From assembly GCA_945889195.1 (NCBI GenBank), contig CAMDBB010000002.1, forward strand, positions 186,001 to 250,000: a stretch of DNA of 64,000 bases. The letters run 5' to 3'. The DNA is from Bifidobacterium breve (GTDB lineage Bacteria; Actinomycetota; Actinomycetes; Nanopelagicales; Nanopelagicaceae). The translations under genes and the position numbers were made by a program. Positions 50,163 to 58,555 of this stretch are shown piece after piece. Below the pieces are notes generated by a model. It worked only from the letters and a program-made list of their open reading frames with translations. It was not told the origin of the DNA and did not search any database. Numbering within the stretch: the stretch's first letter is position 1; every line of letters begins with the position of its first letter.

Positions 50163-51500
50163 TTAAGCAGCTTCTCCACGCCAAGTCTTTGGCTTGCCCT
50201 TCCATGCATTTTCAATCGCCTTAGCAAGGTCAGCTGCGCTGATCTTGTCGGTGAAGTACTGCTGCATAGATACCTTTCCAACTTCCTCCTGGAGGCCAGC
50301 TGGGTAGTAAGAGTTCATCCAGTCAAGAGTCTTACCAGCAGAGGCATACTTTGAAATTTCCTTCGCCATGTAAGTCTTTGGCTCGACCTTGAAGCCCTTG
50401 TAGACAGGGATGAAGCTCATGCCACCTTCTTCAACTGGACCAGCTACGCGCTTCTGTCCTGCTGGAGATGTGTAGAGCCATGTAAGGAAGTCAATTGCAC
50501 CCTTACGCTGCCATGTTGTTGACTGCTGTTCATCGATCATGAAGTAACCAGGAACACCGACAGGAATTGAATCGTTGCCGTAATCCTTAGCGTTGTTGCT
50601 AATTGGTAGAGGCATGATTCCGAAATCATCGCCCTTTGAGGCTGTGATCAAGTTTGGCTCTGTCCAGTTACCTTGGAACATGAATCCAAAGTCGCCGCCT
50701 GCAAGGTTGGCGATTGAAGCGTCATATTCAGTATCTGTGAGGTTTACCTTGCCAGCGTTGTACTTCTTGAGAAGGTCCATGGTCGCAACCCAGTTCTTGA
50801 ATGTACCGTTATTTGCAATGTTTGCTTTTCCATCTACAAGATCATCCAAGCCCTTGAGGCGTGCTTCTTTTGTCTTTCCAACATTTGTGTGGAAGATATT
50901 TGTGAAGTGTGCACCAAGTGACCACCAGATAGCTGAGAAGTGAAGTGGCTTCTTACCAGAAGCTTCTACCTTCTTAAATGCTGCTTCGAGGTCTGCGCGA
51001 GTTGCAATCTTTGATGGGTCTACGCCAGCCTTATCGAGAACCTTCTTGTTGTAAAGAAGTCCGAATGCTTCAGCGGTTGATGGAACACCAACTTGACGTC
51101 CGTTGACGTTACCTGATGCAAGGAGGCTCTTTGAGACAAGACGTGCAATACGTGTTGTCTTGAGATCCATAACCTTGTCGGCCATATCTGGGATCTCTTG
51201 AAGTGTGTACATAATTGTTGGTGCGTTCTTGGCTGCATACATTGGTGTCACGTTCTGAAGGAATGTGAGCTTGCGATCGCCAGGAATTGACTTAACTGTG
51301 TAGCAATTTTGTGACTTGTTGTATTCAGCAACTGTTGCAAGGAACTGATCCTGAATTTCAATCTTGATTGTTCCGAGCATTGTTACTGTCGCTTTTCTTG
51401 GGCATGTGTTTGCAGATGCTGATGGTGTAGCAATTGCAATCAATGACAAGGAAAGTGTTGAAGCTAGAGCAATTGCTCCGAGTTTCATTGACTTCTTCAT
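50163..51500 (-). CDS. Sugar ABC transporter substrate-binding protein
   Basis: A 445-aa extracytoplasmic solute-binding protein of the MalE-like family. Residues 1-30 are a Sec signal peptide with likely cleavage after PSASA. There is no lipobox: the only nearby cysteine follows AN-T. The mature part has VPSTAEAFGLLYNKKVLDKAG and GGDFGFMFQGNWTEPNL, typical of CUT1 binding proteins, and a conserved late TWLYTSPAGQKR. A strong SD (AAAGGAAAC) precedes the ATG. It is first in the operon with two permeases and follows a candidate LacI operator. Confidence 0.9.
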   Translation of the reverse strand: MKKSMKLGAIALASTLSLSLIAIATPSASANTCPRKATVTMLGTIKIEIQDQFLATVAEYNKSQNCYTVKSIPGDRKLTFLQNVTPMYAAKNAPTIMYTLQEIPDMADKVMDLKTTRIARLVSKSLLASGNVNGRQVGVPSTAEAFGLLYNKKVLDKAGVDPSKIATRADLEAAFKKVEASGKKPLHFSAIWWSLGAHFTNIFHTNVGKTKEARLKGLDDLVDGKANIANNGTFKNWVATMDLLKKYNAGKVNLTDTEYDASIANLAGGDFGFMFQGNWTEPNLITASKGDDFGIMPLPISNNAKDYGNDSIPVGVPGYFMIDEQQSTTWQRKGAIDFLTWLYTSPAGQKRVAGPVEEGGMSFIPVYKGFKVEPKTYMAKEISKYASAGKTLDWMNSYYPAGLQEEVGKVSMQQYFTDKISAADLAKAIENAWKGKPKTWRGEAA

Positions 51501-51619
51501 ATGAAGTGTTTCCTTTCGAGGGTTAGCCGGCGTCCTAGGTTGGCCGACTGTGGGAAAACGATAAAGCCAGGCTTGTGGGGTTTGAAGGGTTGAGCAGTAA
51601 CGCTCTTACAACGCTTTTT

Positions 51620-51633
51620 TGCAGATTTTTGCA
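51620..51633. promoter_or_regulatory. Candidate LacI-family operator TGCA-N6-TGCA upstream of the uptake operon
   Basis: TGCAGATTTTTGCA at 51620-51633 lies between the GH32 stop and the binding-protein start, about 120 bp before the latter. It has the same arms and spacing as the site in front of the regulator gene. Together they define a likely local regulon. Confidence 0.5.
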
Positions 51634-51635
51634 GT

Positions 51636-52934
51636 TTACGCGGGGGTGGTTTGCAGTCCTGCGACCTTGAGGTTGTTGGCGCCAGCGAGAGGCGCAACCG
51701 AGGTCAGGGCGGTCTCGACGAAGACCAAGTTGGTCAGGACGACTGTGCCGCCGGCTGCAAAGACTTCAACTGAACCGCGATCAACAATCACACGAATATC
51801 AATCTCGCCTTTTTCGATTGCAATCTCTTGCAGCGTCGGTGCATCCAAATCATTCCATGCGTGCGATGTATCTACATATAACTTCTGGTTGCGCACACCG
51901 ATTTCAACATAGCGTTCATTGCTTTCGCAGATGCGGATTGCGCCATCTTGGGTTGTAAAAGAAACTTCTGGGAACCCGTCGGGGTGGTTAATGGGGGTTT
52001 GAATAATGCGATCACCTTGTAGTGAAAGCTCGCGAGGTAACGTCATTGCGCTGCGCCATGGATCGGTTGGAGCTTTGCCGGCGTAGTGCCAATTGCTCAT
52101 CCATCCTAAGAAAATCTTCTTACCTTCTGGTGCGTTTGAAAAAGTAACGCCGGCATAATTGTCGCGACCGTAATCAAGCCATCTTGTCTGCAGATCATCG
52201 GCGATAAATTCTCTACCGTTCCATTGCCCAATAAAGTATTGAGTGCCTGAACCTACTTGGTAACCACCTGGGTTAAGTGAAACAAGTAGAACCCATTTGT
52301 TTCCCAATTGAATTAGGTCTGGGCATTCCCATACTCCGCCAACTTCAGCAGCTGGTCCGAAGTTACTTAAGTGTGCCCAACTCTTTAAATCAGGGGATGA
52401 ATAGAAGGAAATCTTGAAATCATTAGCTAACGCCACAGTCATAATCCACTGGTTATCAATCCACTGCACCTTTGGATCGCGGAAATTCTTGGCGTTGATA
52501 TTGAGCACTGGATTGCCTTCATATTTAGTAAAGGTGGCGCCTTCATCAACGCTAAAAGCTAAGCACTGAGATTGATTGCTCTCATCGTTTTGATGCTCCG
52601 TGTAAATCGCCACTATTGGTGGGTTATCTGTTGTGCCAAACCCACTTGTGTTATTGATGTCTACAACTGCGCTACCGGAAAAGATTCCTGAAGTTGGTGT
52701 GCAGGCGATTGCAACAGGCTCTTCGTGCCAGTTATAGAGATCAGCACTTGTTGCATGTCCCCACGACATATTGCCCCAGACATTGGCCTGCGGATTATGT
52801 TGAAAGAAGAGGTGATATTTGCCTTTGTAATAGAGCAAGCCGTTTGGGTCATTCATCCAGTTTCGATCTGGTGTGAAGTGAAACTGTGGGCGATATTTCT
52901 CGTTACGAAATTCCCCAGTTGGATGCGCAATCAC
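51636..52934 (-). CDS. GH32 beta-fructosidase (sucrose/levan/fructan hydrolase)
   Basis: Hydrolyses beta-fructosides. The 432-aa protein starts with the hallmark FTPDRNWMNDPNGLLYYKG (nucleophile aspartate in WMNDPNG), has FRDPKVQWI (transition-state aspartate) and VWECPDLIQLG (acid/base glutamate). A C-terminal beta-sandwich (IDIRVIVDRGSVEVFAAGG) completes the fold. There is no signal peptide, so it acts on imported sugar. The start is GTG at 52934, with only 24 bp to the divergent DedA start. Released fructose could feed the PfkB kinase encoded at 4513-5421. Confidence 0.93.
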   Translation of the reverse strand: MIAHPTGEFRNEKYRPQFHFTPDRNWMNDPNGLLYYKGKYHLFFQHNPQANVWGNMSWGHATSADLYNWHEEPVAIACTPTSGIFSGSAVVDINNTSGFGTTDNPPIVAIYTEHQNDESNQSQCLAFSVDEGATFTKYEGNPVLNINAKNFRDPKVQWIDNQWIMTVALANDFKISFYSSPDLKSWAHLSNFGPAAEVGGVWECPDLIQLGNKWVLLVSLNPGGYQVGSGTQYFIGQWNGREFIADDLQTRWLDYGRDNYAGVTFSNAPEGKKIFLGWMSNWHYAGKAPTDPWRSAMTLPRELSLQGDRIIQTPINHPDGFPEVSFTTQDGAIRICESNERYVEIGVRNQKLYVDTSHAWNDLDAPTLQEIAIEKGEIDIRVIVDRGSVEVFAAGGTVVLTNLVFVETALTSVAPLAGANNLKVAGLQTTPA

Positions 52935-52958
52935 GGCACGTACCTTATCCTCACGGGT

Positions 52959-53609
52959 ATGGAATTCATTACCAACCTATTTGATGCCTCCGCGGTGGTC
53001 TCAACTCTTGGTCTTATCGGAGTTTTGGCGATCATCTTTATGGAGACAGGCTTATTAATTGGTTTGGTATTTCCGGGTGGAGAAGTTGTCTTCCTTGCAG
53101 GTATCGCAGCATCGGGTGCGGGCTCGGCTGTATTGGGAGATGCCAAACTTTCAGCGCCATGGCTCTTCGCGTTAGCCCCGATAGCTGCAATTGTCGGCGG
53201 TGAAGTCGGGTATTGGTTCGGTAAGAAGTATGGTCGCCGCTTCTTTGATCGCCCCGATAGCCGCTTCTTTAATCAGAAGATGGTCAACACCACCGAGAAG
53301 TGGTTGCTCAAATATGGGCCACGTAAGGCTTTGATCTTCGGTCGTTTTATTCCCTTTGCCCGCACGCTGATTAACCCGGTTTGTGGCGTTGTCCATCTTG
53401 AGCGCAAGCTCTTCTCAACCTGGAACGCAATAGGCGCAATCATTTGGACTCAGGTTGCGATGGGAATCGGTTATTTGCTCGGAGATGCCATCGAAGGATC
53501 GGTAAATAAGTATCTCTACCCAATTATCGCTCTGATTGTGCTCGTTACCTTGGTGCCGTTGCTCTTTGAAATCTTTAAAGAGTGGCAATCAAAGAGATAT
53601 AAGAAGTAG
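52959..53609 (+). CDS. DedA-family membrane protein
   Basis: A 216-aa membrane protein of the DedA/SNARE-associated family, whose members include undecaprenyl-phosphate or phosphatidylethanolamine flippases. Family features are ETGLLIGLVFPGGEVVFLAG, GGEVGYWFGKKYGRRFFDR and the re-entrant motif GRFIPFARTLINPVCGV. About four to five hydrophobic segments are visible. Start chosen at ATG 52959, because upstream frame runs antisense through the GH32 gene; TATCCT 7 nt before it suggests leaderless initiation. Convergent with pyrE, stops abutting. Confidence 0.87.
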   Translation: MEFITNLFDASAVVSTLGLIGVLAIIFMETGLLIGLVFPGGEVVFLAGIAASGAGSAVLGDAKLSAPWLFALAPIAAIVGGEVGYWFGKKYGRRFFDRPDSRFFNQKMVNTTEKWLLKYGPRKALIFGRFIPFARTLINPVCGVVHLERKLFSTWNAIGAIIWTQVAMGIGYLLGDAIEGSVNKYLYPIIALIVLVTLVPLLFEIFKEWQSKRYKK

Positions 53610-54143
53610 CTACAAACCTAAATCTTGCAGTGAATACGCTGCATAGTATTTATAGCCTGCATCAAGAATTGCTTGCTTAGCTCCTCGTTCAACGATAACT
53701 GCAACTCCAACAACAATTGCACCTGCTTCTTTCAGAGCATCAACGGCGGTAAGAACTGAACCACCTGTAGTTGATGTGTCTTCGACTGCCAAGACGCGCT
53801 TGCCCACAACATCTGGACCTTCGATGCGGCGCTGTAAGCCGTGAGCTTTTTCAGCTTTACGGACAACGAATGAATCAAGTGCGCGGCCCTTACTTGCGGC
53901 GACATGCATCATCGCAGTTGCTACTGGGTCCGCGCCAAGCGTTAAACCGCCAACTGCATCAAACTCAAGGTCTTCGGTCAGATCGAGCATTACCTCACCA
54001 ACAAGAGGTGCTGCAACATGATCCAAGGTGACGCGACGCAGGTCTACGTAGTAATCAGCCTCTTTGCCGGAGGAGAGAATTACCTTGCCGTGGACAACGG
54101 CTTTGGTAGTGATTTGTTCTCGGAGAAGTTCCTGTGCGTTCAT
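53610..54143 (-). CDS. pyrE: Orotate phosphoribosyltransferase
   Basis: Transfers ribose-5-phosphate from PRPP to orotate in pyrimidine synthesis. The 177-aa protein has YYVDLRRVTLDH, GGLTLGADPVATAM, FVVRKAEKAHGLQRRIEG (flexible catalytic loop lysine and histidine) and the PRPP motif VLAVEDTSTTGGS. Start taken at ATG 54143 with AAGG 7 nt upstream; GTG two codons earlier is possible. Divergent from the DUF1800 gene; its promoter must lie in the 44-bp gap. Confidence 0.92.
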   Translation of the reverse strand: MNAQELLREQITTKAVVHGKVILSSGKEADYYVDLRRVTLDHVAAPLVGEVMLDLTEDLEFDAVGGLTLGADPVATAMMHVAASKGRALDSFVVRKAEKAHGLQRRIEGPDVVGKRVLAVEDTSTTGGSVLTAVDALKEAGAIVVGVAVIVERGAKQAILDAGYKYYAAYSLQDLGL

Positions 54144-54175
54144 GTGCACACCTTACTGGCAAAAGTATTCACACC

Positions 54176-54187
54176 TACTATGGCAAC
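54176..54187 (+). promoter_or_regulatory. Leaderless-type promoter: -35 TTACTG, -10 TACTAT, 6-nt spacer, ATG
   Basis: TACTAT at 54176-54181 is 6 nt before the ATG at 54188. TTACTG lies 17 bp further upstream as a plausible -35. No SD is seen. Confidence 0.5.
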
Positions 54188-55486
54188 ATGAATGCGGGCC
54201 GTTTAGAAATCTCTCGGTTGTATCAGCGCTTTGCATTTGGGCCGCGCCCTGGAGAATTTACCGCTGCGTTAAAGGCTGGTCCTGCACAAACAAGAAACGC
54301 ACTTCTGGCTCCACCTGCACAAGATATTGGTGCGCAATCTGTGCAGCCCCCGTTGCTTACCGATCTTGGACAACGGCCTAAACCAAATACACCTGAGCTT
54401 GCTGACTTTGTATTAGGGATACGCACTCAACGAGAAGCGCTGATGTTGTGGTGGCTTGATCTGATGGTCAAATCCGATCATGGTTTAACAGAGCGAATGG
54501 TCTGGTTCTGGCATGGACATTGGGCGACTTCAATGTCAAAGGTTGATCATCCGCTTGCGATGTATAAACAGAATCAAAGTTTTCGCGCTCATGCACTAGG
54601 AGATTTGACTGCGATGAGCCGCGCCATGCTTAACGATGGCGCACTTCAATTTTGGTTAGATGGTCAGACAAACACTAAAGGTAAACCAAATGAGAATCTG
54701 GCTCGAGAATTTATGGAGTTATTCCTACTTGGCGTCAATCGCTACACAGAAGATGATGTGAAGGCGCTATCTAAATCTTTTACTGGTTATCAACTCACTT
54801 CTAGTACTGGAGAAGTCAGGTTTAATGAGAAGCGACATGATTTTGCACCTGTTGCTTTACTAGGAACAACTCGTCACTTCTCTGGCGAAGAAGCTTCGGA
54901 TTATCTGGTTGGAAAGAGTGATTGCCAGAAATTTATCGCAGAAAGAATTTGGTATCGCTTCCTTTCCAGCACTGAGACGATGCCAAATAACTTCAGCGCT
55001 GTCTCTGCTTACTCTTCTCGGAATATGTTGAGTGCGATTACGGCCGCAGCGACTGATCCTGAGATGCAGAAGGTAAAGAATCAGATGGCGAAGGCGCCGC
55101 TTGAGTGGTTTATTGCAGCGTGCCGTGCCCTTGAGTTAACGCCTTCGCAATTGAAGCGGCCTGCTCAGATTTCTGCGCATTTAAATAAGCTCGGACAAAT
55201 TCCATTTAGCCCTCCCAATGTTGGAGGTTGGCCCGCTGGTGAAGCATGGCTCTCCTCGGCATCTGCTCAATACCGAATCGAATTTGCAACTTGGTTGGTG
55301 AAGCAGAGTTCGCTGAGGGCGCTCAATGAGATTCCGGTCGAGAAGCGCGTTGTGCAAAGCGCTGATTGGTTAGGTGTTGCGCAATGGAGTCCACGAACAC
55401 AAGCTGCACTTCGCAGCAGCGTCAACAATCCAACTGAATTTACAGTGCTGGCTCTTACCAGCCCCGAATATGTTGTGAGCGCATAG
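54188..55486 (+). CDS. DUF1800 family protein
   Basis: A 432-aa protein of DUF1800. It begins SRLYQRFAFGPRPGEF, the F-G-rich start common in the family, and contains WWLDLMVKSDHGLTERMVWFWHGHW, NENLAREFMELFLLGVNRYTEDDV and SPPNVGGWPAGEAWL. These segments are conserved in DUF1800, whose biochemical role is not established. No signal peptide is visible, while the DUF1501 partner 8 bp downstream has a Tat signal. Co-export as a complex or a cytoplasmic role is possible. Confidence 0.87.
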   Translation: MNAGRLEISRLYQRFAFGPRPGEFTAALKAGPAQTRNALLAPPAQDIGAQSVQPPLLTDLGQRPKPNTPELADFVLGIRTQREALMLWWLDLMVKSDHGLTERMVWFWHGHWATSMSKVDHPLAMYKQNQSFRAHALGDLTAMSRAMLNDGALQFWLDGQTNTKGKPNENLAREFMELFLLGVNRYTEDDVKALSKSFTGYQLTSSTGEVRFNEKRHDFAPVALLGTTRHFSGEEASDYLVGKSDCQKFIAERIWYRFLSSTETMPNNFSAVSAYSSRNMLSAITAAATDPEMQKVKNQMAKAPLEWFIAACRALELTPSQLKRPAQISAHLNKLGQIPFSPPNVGGWPAGEAWLSSASAQYRIEFATWLVKQSSLRALNEIPVEKRVVQSADWLGVAQWSPRTQAALRSSVNNPTEFTVLALTSPEYVVSA

Positions 55487-55494
55487 GAGCTGCC

Positions 55495-56730
55495 ATGGAT
55501 ACCTTAACGAGAAGAAAATTCCTCAAATTAACCGCTGGCTCTGTGGCTGTTGGTGCAGCGGCTCCGTTATTAAATATCGCAGATATTGCAGAGGCTGCCA
55601 TTAGCCGTCCACTTCCTTCAGGGACACCGATTCTTGTGATGGTGACTTTATATGGTGGTAACGATGGTTTAAATACTGTAATTCCATTTAAGGATCCGAT
55701 TTATTACTCATCTCGTCCTGATATTTCATATAAAGAAGAGTTAGTCCTTCCGCTCGATGCAGAACTTGCCTTTAACCCTGCAATGAAGAGCATGAAGGTG
55801 TTATGGGATCAAAAGAAAGTTGCCATCATTCGCGGCGTTGGTTATCCAAATCCTGATCGTTCACATTTCTCATCGATGGCAAAGTGGCAGACTGCTTCCC
55901 CTGAAAAACACATCAACACAGGTTGGTTGGGTCGCTGGATTGATACACAACCATCGGATTCAATGCTCGCCATCTCTCTTGGTTCAGTGTTGCCGCCACT
56001 CTTTGCTGGTGGACGTCTTTCGGGGTCCGTTCTTCCACTGGGTGGATTAGTAATCCCACAAGGCTCTCTTGGAAGACAGTGTCAGCAATTAGCTAAACCA
56101 TCGCGTATGGATTCAAATCTGATGGCAGCAGCTGCAACATCTATGCGCAATCTCTTCTCAGTTTCAACAGAGGTTCAGCCAATACTTAAGGCGCCAGCGC
56201 CGGTTGCAGCAGATCTGCCAGTTGTTAATGGCGGAAATGCAGGGGGTGATAGCAATCTTTCACAGCAGCTCGACATTGTCGCCAAGTTAATTGCGGCAGG
56301 TGCACCAACGAAAGTTTGGTCAGTCTCCCTCGGTGGTTTTGATACCCACGCAAATGAAGCAAATGCGCAGTCGGCTCTTCTTGGGGTTGTCTCCGACTCA
56401 ATCGCGCGCTTTATGAGCCAACTTCGCTCTACTTCTCGTTCACAAGATGTGACTGTTGCGGTTTATAGCGAGTTTGGTCGTCGCGTTGTTGGAAATGGTT
56501 CTCAAGGAACTGACCATGGAACATCAGGGCCGATGTTTATTGTGGGCGAAAAAGTAAATGGTGGCTTCTATGGGGATCAACCATCACTGAAAAACCTCAT
56601 CTCTGGCGATTTAGCTGTAACGACAGATTTTAGAGATGTCTATGCCACGCTCTTGGAAAAGGTTTTGCGGTCCCCTGCTGAACAGACTCTTGGGCGGTGG
56701 GCCGGTCGAACTCAATTTATGAAGAGTTAA
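55495..56730 (+). CDS. DUF1501 family protein with Tat signal (sulfatase/phosphatase-like fold)
   Basis: A 411-aa protein. The N-terminus TLTRRKFLKLTAGSVAVGAA is a twin-arginine signal. The mature part has LYGGNDGLNTVIPF, YPNPDRSHFSSMAKWQTA, LGGFDTHANEANAQ and VYSEFGRRVVGNGSQGTDHG, which carry the metal-binding-type residues conserved in DUF1501 and related to the alkaline-phosphatase superfamily. The pair DUF1800-DUF1501 is widely conserved in order. Its function is unknown. The stop overlaps that of the convergent hspR by 3-4 nt. Confidence 0.88.
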   Translation: MDTLTRRKFLKLTAGSVAVGAAAPLLNIADIAEAAISRPLPSGTPILVMVTLYGGNDGLNTVIPFKDPIYYSSRPDISYKEELVLPLDAELAFNPAMKSMKVLWDQKKVAIIRGVGYPNPDRSHFSSMAKWQTASPEKHINTGWLGRWIDTQPSDSMLAISLGSVLPPLFAGGRLSGSVLPLGGLVIPQGSLGRQCQQLAKPSRMDSNLMAAAATSMRNLFSVSTEVQPILKAPAPVAADLPVVNGGNAGGDSNLSQQLDIVAKLIAAGAPTKVWSVSLGGFDTHANEANAQSALLGVVSDSIARFMSQLRSTSRSQDVTVAVYSEFGRRVVGNGSQGTDHGTSGPMFIVGEKVNGGFYGDQPSLKNLISGDLAVTTDFRDVYATLLEKVLRSPAEQTLGRWAGRTQFMKS

Positions 56731-57116
56731 TCCTCTTTATAAATAATTACATCGTTCTTTTTGCGAGACTTTAAACTCTTAGGTGGGTTCTCGGCAATCA
56801 GAGCATCTACCTCAATACGTAACTTGGCGACTTCGACTGCCATATTTGCCATTGCAGTCTCAAGTTCAATGATGCGCTTAATGCCTGCATGGTTGATGCC
56901 TTCGCCCACTAATCGTTGCACCATGCGAAGAGATGCAATGTCACGGAGTGAATATCTACGGTTGCGGCCTACTGTGCGATCGGGTGAGACTAAACCTAAA
57001 CGATCATACTGGCGCAGAGTTTGTGGATGTAGCCCAGAAAGTTCTGCAGCAACTGAAATTACATAAAGTCCAGCATCGTCATCTGGGTGATCTTCTTGGG
57101 GCAAGTCCTTTGTCAT
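56727..57116 (-). CDS. hspR: Heat-shock repressor, MerR family
   Basis: HspR binds HAIR elements and represses dnaK, using DnaK as co-repressor. The 129-aa protein has a MerR helix-turn-helix (VISVAAELSGLHPQTLRQYDRLGLVSP) and RNRRYSLRDIASLRMVQRL, plus a coiled C-terminus. It overlaps dnaJ by 4 nt and closes the operon. A HAIR-like site lies upstream of dnaK at 60486-60506, giving a feedback loop. Confidence 0.92.
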   Translation of the reverse strand: MTKDLPQEDHPDDDAGLYVISVAAELSGLHPQTLRQYDRLGLVSPDRTVGRNRRYSLRDIASLRMVQRLVGEGINHAGIKRIIELETAMANMAVEVAKLRIEVDALIAENPPKSLKSRKKNDVIIYKED

Positions 57117-58036
57117 GAGCGCGCCTTCGCTGCAAATTCAGCGCGAACATCTTCATTAGCTGTTGCTTGTGCAAAATTCTTAATTGCATCTAGCGCCTTA
57201 CCTTCTAGCGCGCGAGGTACTTGCACTTCGATAGTAATAAGTAAATCTCCAGTGACTGCGCCTTTTTTAATACCGCGACCTTTAACACGCAACACTCGAC
57301 CCGTTGGTGTTCCGGCAGCTAAGCGCACAGTGACATCATCTCCTGCAAGAGTTGGCACCTTTAAATCAGCGCCTAACGCTGCTTCTGCGAAGGTGACCGG
57401 CAGAGTTAAAAGTAAGTTCTCGCCTTTGCGTGAAAAGACTGCGTGTGGCTTTACATTAAGTTCGATAAAGAGGTCCCCTGGACCTGCTTCACCTGGCGCA
57501 CCTTTACCTTTGACGCGAATCTTGGCGCCATCATTGACGCCGGCAGGTACGCGAGCCGAGATTGTTTGTGATCCAGTGCCATCGACATTAAGTTTGAGAT
57601 CAAGTGTTGTGCCAAAGACAGATTCTTTAAAGGAGATGTTTGCTTCCGTTTGTAAATCGGAACCTTTGCGTGGGCCGCGTCTTCCGCCACCGCCAAAGAG
57701 GTTTGAAAAGATATCTTGCGGGTTACCGCCACCAAAGAGATCTGAGAAATCTCCGCCTTGGTAGTTGCCACCACCTGTTGGTGCACGGAATCCACCGCGT
57801 TCAAACATGGAGCGCGCTTCATCGTATTCAGCGCGTTTTTTGGAATCAGACAAGATGTCATATGCCTCAGAGACAGCTTTGAACTTCTCTTCGCGGGCAG
57901 CATCCCCTTGGTTCTTATCAGGGTGTAAATCGCGCGCTAAAGAGCGGTACTTCTTCTTAATTTCATCGGCGCTGGCTTTCTTGTCGATACCGAGAACTTT
58001 GTAGAAGTCCTTTTCATAAAGGTCTTTAGCGGCCAT
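57113..58036 (-). CDS. dnaJ: Chaperone DnaJ-like protein lacking the zinc-finger domain
   Basis: A co-chaperone that stimulates DnaK ATPase. The 307-aa protein has a J domain (DFYKVLGIDKKASADEIKKKYRSLAR, with HPD in ARDLHPDKN), a Gly/Phe-rich linker (about 80-125) and a C-terminal substrate-binding domain. No CxxCxGxG repeats are present between them, so it is a type B (CbpA-like) J protein. It is encoded between grpE (6 bp) and hspR (4-nt overlap), the usual place of actinobacterial dnaJ1. Confidence 0.9.
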   Translation of the reverse strand: MAAKDLYEKDFYKVLGIDKKASADEIKKKYRSLARDLHPDKNQGDAAREEKFKAVSEAYDILSDSKKRAEYDEARSMFERGGFRAPTGGGNYQGGDFSDLFGGGNPQDIFSNLFGGGGRRGPRKGSDLQTEANISFKESVFGTTLDLKLNVDGTGSQTISARVPAGVNDGAKIRVKGKGAPGEAGPGDLFIELNVKPHAVFSRKGENLLLTLPVTFAEAALGADLKVPTLAGDDVTVRLAAGTPTGRVLRVKGRGIKKGAVTGDLLITIEVQVPRALEGKALDAIKNFAQATANEDVRAEFAAKARS

Positions 58037-58042
58037 GTGTAA

Positions 58043-58555
58043 TTAGCCCTCTGCGCTTACTTCTTCGTGAGACTGCGGTTCGGTTACTGCAACGCGCGCA
58101 GGGCGCAAGATGCGTTCTTTATATTTGTAACCTGGCTGCAGAATCTTTGATGCAGTCGAGACTGCAACATCGCTTGAAGTGTCATGTAACAAGGCTTCGT
58201 GGATCTGTGGATCGAATGCATCGCCTGCTGTTCCATATTTTTCAAGACCGATGCGAGTGGTAATTGCAGCAAGCTGGTCTGCAACAGCCTTAAAGCCGCC
58301 AGTGAGCTCGTTATGTTCGCTGGCGCGATCGATATCGTCGAGGGTAGCCAATAACTCAGTTAAAACTGAGCCAATAGCAAGCTCGTGGGCTACTGCGCGA
58401 TCGCGTTCTACGCGCTTTCGGTAGTTGGCATATTCAGCTTGGAGTCGTTGTAGATCTGCAGTGAGCGCTGCAACCGGATCAGTCTCCTGAACCGGTGCAG
58501 CCTCTACTACTTCATCTACAGCTTCTGTAATTACCTCAGAAGTTTCGTTTGACAT
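58043..58555 (-). CDS. grpE: Nucleotide-exchange factor GrpE
   Basis: Promotes ADP release from DnaK. The 170-aa protein has an acidic N-terminus, a long coiled coil (LTADLQRLQAEYANYRKRVERDR), LLATLDDIDRASEH and a beta domain (EKYGTAGDAFDPQIHEALLHD). The ATG overlaps the dnaK stop codon by one base (TAATG). Standard length for the family. Confidence 0.93.
   Translation of the reverse strand: MSNETSEVITEAVDEVVEAAPVQETDPVAALTADLQRLQAEYANYRKRVERDRAVAHELAIGSVLTELLATLDDIDRASEHNELTGGFKAVADQLAAITTRIGLEKYGTAGDAFDPQIHEALLHDTSSDVAVSTASKILQPGYKYKERILRPARVAVTEPQSHEEVSAEG

Noticed and set aside
57087-57764. 225-aa plus-strand open frame antisense to dnaJ
   Set aside because: Shadow of the dnaJ reading frame; Ser/Pro/Arg-rich and no recognisable domain.
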